Assembly (NCBI RefSeq): GCF_029167375.1
Contig: NZ_JARFTP010000018.1
Coordinates: 29,202-93,201, forward strand
Direction: 5' to 3'
Length of the DNA stretch: 64,000 bases
Source: Tsukamurella sp. 8F
Lineage (GTDB): Bacteria > Actinomycetota > Actinomycetes > Mycobacteriales > Mycobacteriaceae
Both the position numbers and the translations under genes were made by a program. Within the stretch, counting starts at the first letter, position 1, and each line of letters opens with the position of its first letter. Below the pieces are notes generated by a model. That model saw nothing but the letters and a program-made list of their open reading frames with translations, was not told where the DNA came from and ran no database searches. Below, piece by piece: positions 60,817-64,000 of the stretch.

Positions 60817-62454
60817 GTGGCCGCGCGGATAGACCTGAGGCTGCTGCCCACGGTCGCAGTCGTGTGGCCCACGACGATCGTATGTCTGCGGCAAGGGTTC
60901 CCCTGGATCGCGCTCGCCGCCTCGCTCGCGATGCTCGCCGCCGTGTTCGCCGCTGCGCTCGTCCGCACGCCGCGGGCGGCTGCGCGCGGCGGCCGACGAG
61001 TCGCGTGGGCCGTGCTCGGCGCGATGGCCCTGGGAGCGGGTGCCGCTACCGGGACGGGGTTGCGTGCGGACCTGCGTGATGCCGCCCCGATCGCCGCCCG
61101 CGACGGCGACACCGTACTCGCGCACGTGCACGTCGACGAGTGGGCACGCCAGCTGGGCAGTCGCGCCGGGCACCTGGACACCTCACGGGCGCTGGTGCCG
61201 GCCACAGCGCTCGCCGTCGGGGACCCGCCCGACGACGCAGTGTTCCAGGCCGGATCGGCTGGCGGAGCCGTGCCGGCCAGGGACCGCGTGCTGCTCATAG
61301 GCCGCGCCGCGGATCTCGGTCCCGCGGTCCCGGGCGAACGGTGGGAGGTCGAGGCGCGTGTACTGCGCAGCGACCGCGCGGGTCTCGCGTCCGCGGTGCT
61401 CCTGGTATCGCGGCCGCCGCGGGAAGTCGGCCCGGCGCCGCCCTGGTACGGCCTTGCGGCCGCGGTGCGGCGGTCCTTCACCGCGGTCTCGGGCGCGTCG
61501 CTCCCGGGCCTGCACTCGGGCCTGCTGCCCGCGCTGGTGCTCGGCGACGAGACCGGCACCGCGCCCACCGTCCGCGGCGACTTCACGGCGGCGGGGATGA
61601 CTCATCTGACGGCGGTCTCGGGCGCGAACTTCGCCATAGTCACGTTGTGCGTCGCGGCGTCGTGCTCTCTCGTGGGCATGCCGCGCCGGGTGCGGGTGGC
61701 GGTCACGGGGGCGGCGGTGATCGGGTTCGCGGGTCTGGTCGGGCCGACGGGTTCGGTGGTGCGCGCCGCCGTCATGGGTCTGTTCGGGGTCGCGGCGGTC
61801 GCGCTGCGCCGCGGGCGCCAGCCGGTGTCGGCGTTGGCGGCCGCGGTCGTGCTCCTGTTGCTGGCGCGGCCGCAGCTGGCGGTGGACATAGGGTTCGCGC
61901 TGTCGGTGGCCGCGACGGCGGGTCTCCTGCTGTGGGCGCCGGCAGTGACCGAGCGGCTGCACCATCGGGGTGTCCCGCGGCCGCTGGCGGGCCTCGTCGC
62001 ACTCACGGTCGTGGCGCAGATCGTGACAGTGCCACTGGTGGTCGCGGTGTCCGGGACGCTGCCGCTAGGCGCGTTCCCCGCGAATCTGTTGGCCGGACCG
62101 GCGGTTCCGGTCCTGACGGTCCTCGGCACCGTCGGCGCGTTGTTGGCGGTTCCCGCGCCCGCACTCGCGCAACTGCCGGTCCGAGCGACTCGCCCCGAAG
62201 TGGGCTGGTTGCTCACCGTGGCGCGGTGGTTCGCAGACTGGCCGCAGGTCCCTGTGCCGGGCGGATCTGCGGCGGGCATCGCCACGGCTCTCGGGGGGTT
62301 GGGTGTCGGTGCCGTCTGGCAGCATGTCAGGCGTGGCAGACGCGCGGGTGCACGTGGTGGTGGGAACCGAGGACCTCCTGGTGGAGCGGGCGATCGCAAC
62401 CATCGTGGATCAGGCCCGCGCGGCGGCCGGGACGGGGGCGGCGATCGCGGGTAG
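60817..62454 (+). CDS. comEC: ComEC/Rec2 family DNA-uptake channel, without the metallo-beta-lactamase domain
   Basis: A 545-aa polytopic membrane protein. The competence domain signature is MTHLTAVSGANFAIVTLCVA near residue 265, followed by GLVGPTGSVVRAAVMGLFGV and several helices. It lacks the C-terminal nuclease-like domain of full ComEC, as in mycobacterial homologues. The last 45 residues (from RRGRRAGARGGG) are Gly/Arg-rich and read through the first 131 bp of holA in another frame, so the true C-terminus is questionable. GTG start 4 bp after comEA. Confidence 0.88.
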   Translation: MAARIDLRLLPTVAVVWPTTIVCLRQGFPWIALAASLAMLAAVFAAALVRTPRAAARGGRRVAWAVLGAMALGAGAATGTGLRADLRDAAPIAARDGDTVLAHVHVDEWARQLGSRAGHLDTSRALVPATALAVGDPPDDAVFQAGSAGGAVPARDRVLLIGRAADLGPAVPGERWEVEARVLRSDRAGLASAVLLVSRPPREVGPAPPWYGLAAAVRRSFTAVSGASLPGLHSGLLPALVLGDETGTAPTVRGDFTAAGMTHLTAVSGANFAIVTLCVAASCSLVGMPRRVRVAVTGAAVIGFAGLVGPTGSVVRAAVMGLFGVAAVALRRGRQPVSALAAAVVLLLLARPQLAVDIGFALSVAATAGLLLWAPAVTERLHHRGVPRPLAGLVALTVVAQIVTVPLVVAVSGTLPLGAFPANLLAGPAVPVLTVLGTVGALLAVPAPALAQLPVRATRPEVGWLLTVARWFADWPQVPVPGGSAAGIATALGGLGVGAVWQHVRRGRRAGARGGGNRGPPGGAGDRNHRGSGPRGGRDGGGDRG

Positions 62455-63319
62455 CGCCGGAGACGCGGTGCCGGTCACCAGGCTGCGCGCGGGCGACGTA
62501 TCGGAGCCGGAGCTGATGGAGCTGCTCAGCCCGTCCCTGTTCGCCGAGGAACGGGTCGTCGTGCTGGAGTCCGCAGACGAGGCGGGTAAGGCGCCGGTCG
62601 AGCTCATCGTGGAGACAGCGAAGGCGCCGCCGGAGGGCGTCACGCTGATCGTCGAGCACAGTGGCGGTGGACGGGCGAAGGCGATGGTCGGCGCCCTGAA
62701 GAAGACCGGCGCGAGCGTCGTCGAGGTGCCGACCGTGAGCAACCCGCGCGAGCGCGCCGAGTTCGCCAAGGCGGAGTTCCGGGCGCAGGGTGTCCGCGTT
62801 TCGGGCGAGGTCGTGGACCTGCTGGTCGACTCCGTCGGCAAGGACCTGCGCGAGCTCGCCGCGGCGATCGCCCAGTTGGTGTCGGATACCGGCGGACGAG
62901 TCGATCTGGCCGCCGTGAACCGCTATTACGCGGGGCGTGCTGAAGTCACGGGCTTCGAGATCGCGGACAAGGCGGTCGCGGGGGAGACCGCGGCAGCCCT
63001 GGAGGCGTTGCGCTGGGCCCAGCATCGCGGGACTCCACACGTCCTCATCGCGGACGCGCTCGCGGACGCGGTGCACTCGGTGGCGCGCATCCGCGGGCTC
63101 GGCCGCGCGCCGGATCAGTACCGCGACGCCGGAGAGCTGGGTATGGCCCCGTGGAAGGTCAAGAAGGTTACGCAGACGGCACGGCATTGGGACTCGGCGC
63201 GGTTGGCGGAGGCACTGAAGGCCGTGGCCGCGGCGAACGCCAACGTGAAGGGGCAGGCTGCGGACCCGGACTACGCGCTGGAGCAGGCGGTTCGGGCCGT
63301 GGCGCAACTCGCTCGCTGA
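62324..63319 (+). CDS. holA: DNA polymerase III subunit delta
   Basis: A 331-aa clamp-loader subunit of AAA+ fold without a functional P-loop. VHVVVGTEDLLVERAIATIV at the N-terminus, LMELLSPSLFAEERVVVLES and the C-terminal collar region (PHVLIADALADAVHSVARIR; MAPWKVKKVTQTARHWDSAR) fit HolA. The ATG at 62324 lies inside the 3' end of comEC; GTG starts at 62303 and 62333 are alternatives. It is convergent with rpsT, an arrangement also seen in mycobacteria. Confidence 0.93.
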   Translation: MSGVADARVHVVVGTEDLLVERAIATIVDQARAAAGTGAAIAGSAGDAVPVTRLRAGDVSEPELMELLSPSLFAEERVVVLESADEAGKAPVELIVETAKAPPEGVTLIVEHSGGGRAKAMVGALKKTGASVVEVPTVSNPRERAEFAKAEFRAQGVRVSGEVVDLLVDSVGKDLRELAAAIAQLVSDTGGRVDLAAVNRYYAGRAEVTGFEIADKAVAGETAAALEALRWAQHRGTPHVLIADALADAVHSVARIRGLGRAPDQYRDAGELGMAPWKVKKVTQTARHWDSARLAEALKAVAAANANVKGQAADPDYALEQAVRAVAQLAR

Positions 63320-63366
63320 GCGGTGGTCCCACCCCGTATCCGCCGTCCCCAGTAGCTCGGCGGCTC

Positions 63367-63393
63367 CCGCCTCGAATCTCGGTGGGGAGGCGG
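63367..63393 (+). terminator. Possible hairpin after holA
   Basis: CCGCCTC and GAGGCGG form a 7-bp stem around a 13-nt loop, 48 bp after the holA stop, in the gap between the convergent holA and rpsT genes. There is no T-tract. The rest of this 241-bp gap shows nothing recognisable. Confidence 0.35.
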
Positions 63394-63560
63394 CGGACTA
63401 CTAGGGAGGCCGTCTCGATACACGCCGCCGATATCCGAGCATGCGAAAACCGCGCCGCTCGAGCCGGTCTCGGGACCGCGTGGAGTCCCATCGGCGAGCG
63501 ACGCGGTCTGCGCGTCGTTCATGCGGCCGGTCGCCCCGGTATGGGCGCCGCCTGGTGAGA

Positions 63561-63821
63561 TCAGAGCTTGTTCAGCGCCAGAGCCATCGCCGACTTCTTG
63601 TTCGCGGCCTGGTTGCTGTGGATGATGCCCTTGCCAGCGGCCTTGTCGAGCTGGCGGCTGGTGCTGGTGAGGAGCTCGGCGGCCTTGTCCTTGTCCCCGG
63701 CCGCGACGGCCTCACGGAAGTGGCGGATCGCGGTGCGCAGCGACGACTTCGCCGACTGGTTGCGCAGGCGGTTGCGCTCGTTGGTCTTGATCCGCTTCAT
63801 CTGGGACTTGATGTTGGCCAC
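63561..63821 (-). CDS. rpsT: Ribosomal protein S20
   Basis: An 86-aa 30S subunit protein. It begins [20 protein letters not shown], is strongly basic and helical, and ends [20 protein letters not shown], all typical of S20. The GTG at 63821 gives the usual length; the frame stays open upstream but without S20 similarity. Confidence 0.97.
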   Translation of the reverse strand: MANIKSQMKRIKTNERNRLRNQSAKSSLRTAIRHFREAVAAGDKDKAAELLTSTSRQLDKAAGKGIIHSNQAANKKSAMALALNKL

Positions 63822-63915
63822 GCGTTTAGTCTCTCTTGCTCTCTCGGTGAGTCGGGGTGCGGCGCCCGTCTCGGGCTCCTCGCTCGCGGCACCCGGTGGC
63901 ATCGCGGCGTCGCGG

Positions 63916-63945
63916 AACCTGGTGGCACCGCCGACGTGCCAGGTT
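63916..63945 (-). promoter_or_regulatory. Hairpin in the region upstream of rpsT
   Basis: AACCTGGTGGCAC and GTGCCAGGTT form a stem of 10 paired positions with a 2-nt bulge and a 7-nt loop, 95-124 bp before the rpsT start. If transcribed it would be part of the rpsT leader. No S20-binding motif is recognisable, so a regulatory role is only a possibility. Confidence 0.3.
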
Positions 63946-64000
63946 ACCAGCGCGGCCGGGAACACCCAAATCCGTACGCTCCGGTCCGGTCCGGGGCCGG

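Overview
The window is very GC-rich, densely packed with 4-bp ATGA/GTGA gene overlaps, and uses many GTG/TTG starts. It carries an ESX-4 type VII secretion locus, a glucosylglycerate-pathway pair (gpgP, octT) and an IdeR/DtxR-type iron box. This points to an actinobacterium of the Mycobacteriales, of the Tsukamurella/Gordonia/Rhodococcus kind; the genus cannot be fixed from the sequence alone. Much of the gene order matches two blocks known from Mycobacterium tuberculosis: groES..tsaD-rimI-tsaB-tsaE-alr-nnr-glmS-glmM-rpsI-rplM-ESX-4, and proA-(MoxR)-(VWA)-nadD-rsfS-gpgP-octT-degV-comEA-comEC-holA-rpsT.

Bases 1-15300 start with a truncated groES behind a CIRCE operator. An accessory block follows that separates groES from tsaD, which are neighbours in M. 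tuberculosis. Its core is two divergent Opp/Dpp/nickel-type ABC importers, one with a rare permease-ATPase-ATPase fusion. They flank a control region with an IdeR-like box and a Zur/Fur-like palindrome. The rightward importer is followed by a second IdeR-like box, overlapping the -10 of a promoter, and by an operon of SbnB-like, SbnH/LysA-like, SbnA-like and MATE genes. I read this as a metal-regulated system that makes, exports and re-imports a 2,3-diaminopropionate-derived small metallophore. No NIS synthetase, NRPS or other known coupling enzyme is present, so the product looks different from staphyloferrin B. It is the best candidate here for an undescribed system.

Bases 15300-20300 hold a MarR regulator, a DUF2339 membrane protein, an orphan C-terminally short ectoine synthase, and an esterase-PucR regulator pair. 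Bases 20390-33650 carry the t6A genes (tsaD, rimI, tsaB, tsaE), alr, nnr and glmS. An insertion between tsaB and tsaE contains two FluC fluoride channels and a universal stress protein behind a fluoride riboswitch, a TetR-controlled DUF2834/hydrolase pair, and a pterin dehydratase-VOC fusion.

Bases 33650-51330 contain a putative ESX-associated gene set (EspC-like protein, large low-complexity protein, 59-aa microprotein), a HAD phosphatase with an in-frame 33-bp tandem repeat, glmM, rpsI-rplM, a DoxX-like protein and the ESX-4 core eccC-eccD-mycP-eccB-eccE. No WXG100 pair lies beside eccC. At 51351-51430 an extreme G-run/C-run tract truncates an LLM-class oxidoreductase gene at the exact point where the two conserved blocks meet; this may be an assembly artefact. 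Bases 52043-64000 are the second conserved block, ending in rpsT. Many genes here appear to be leaderless, with a TANNNT -10 element 6-9 nt before the start codon.
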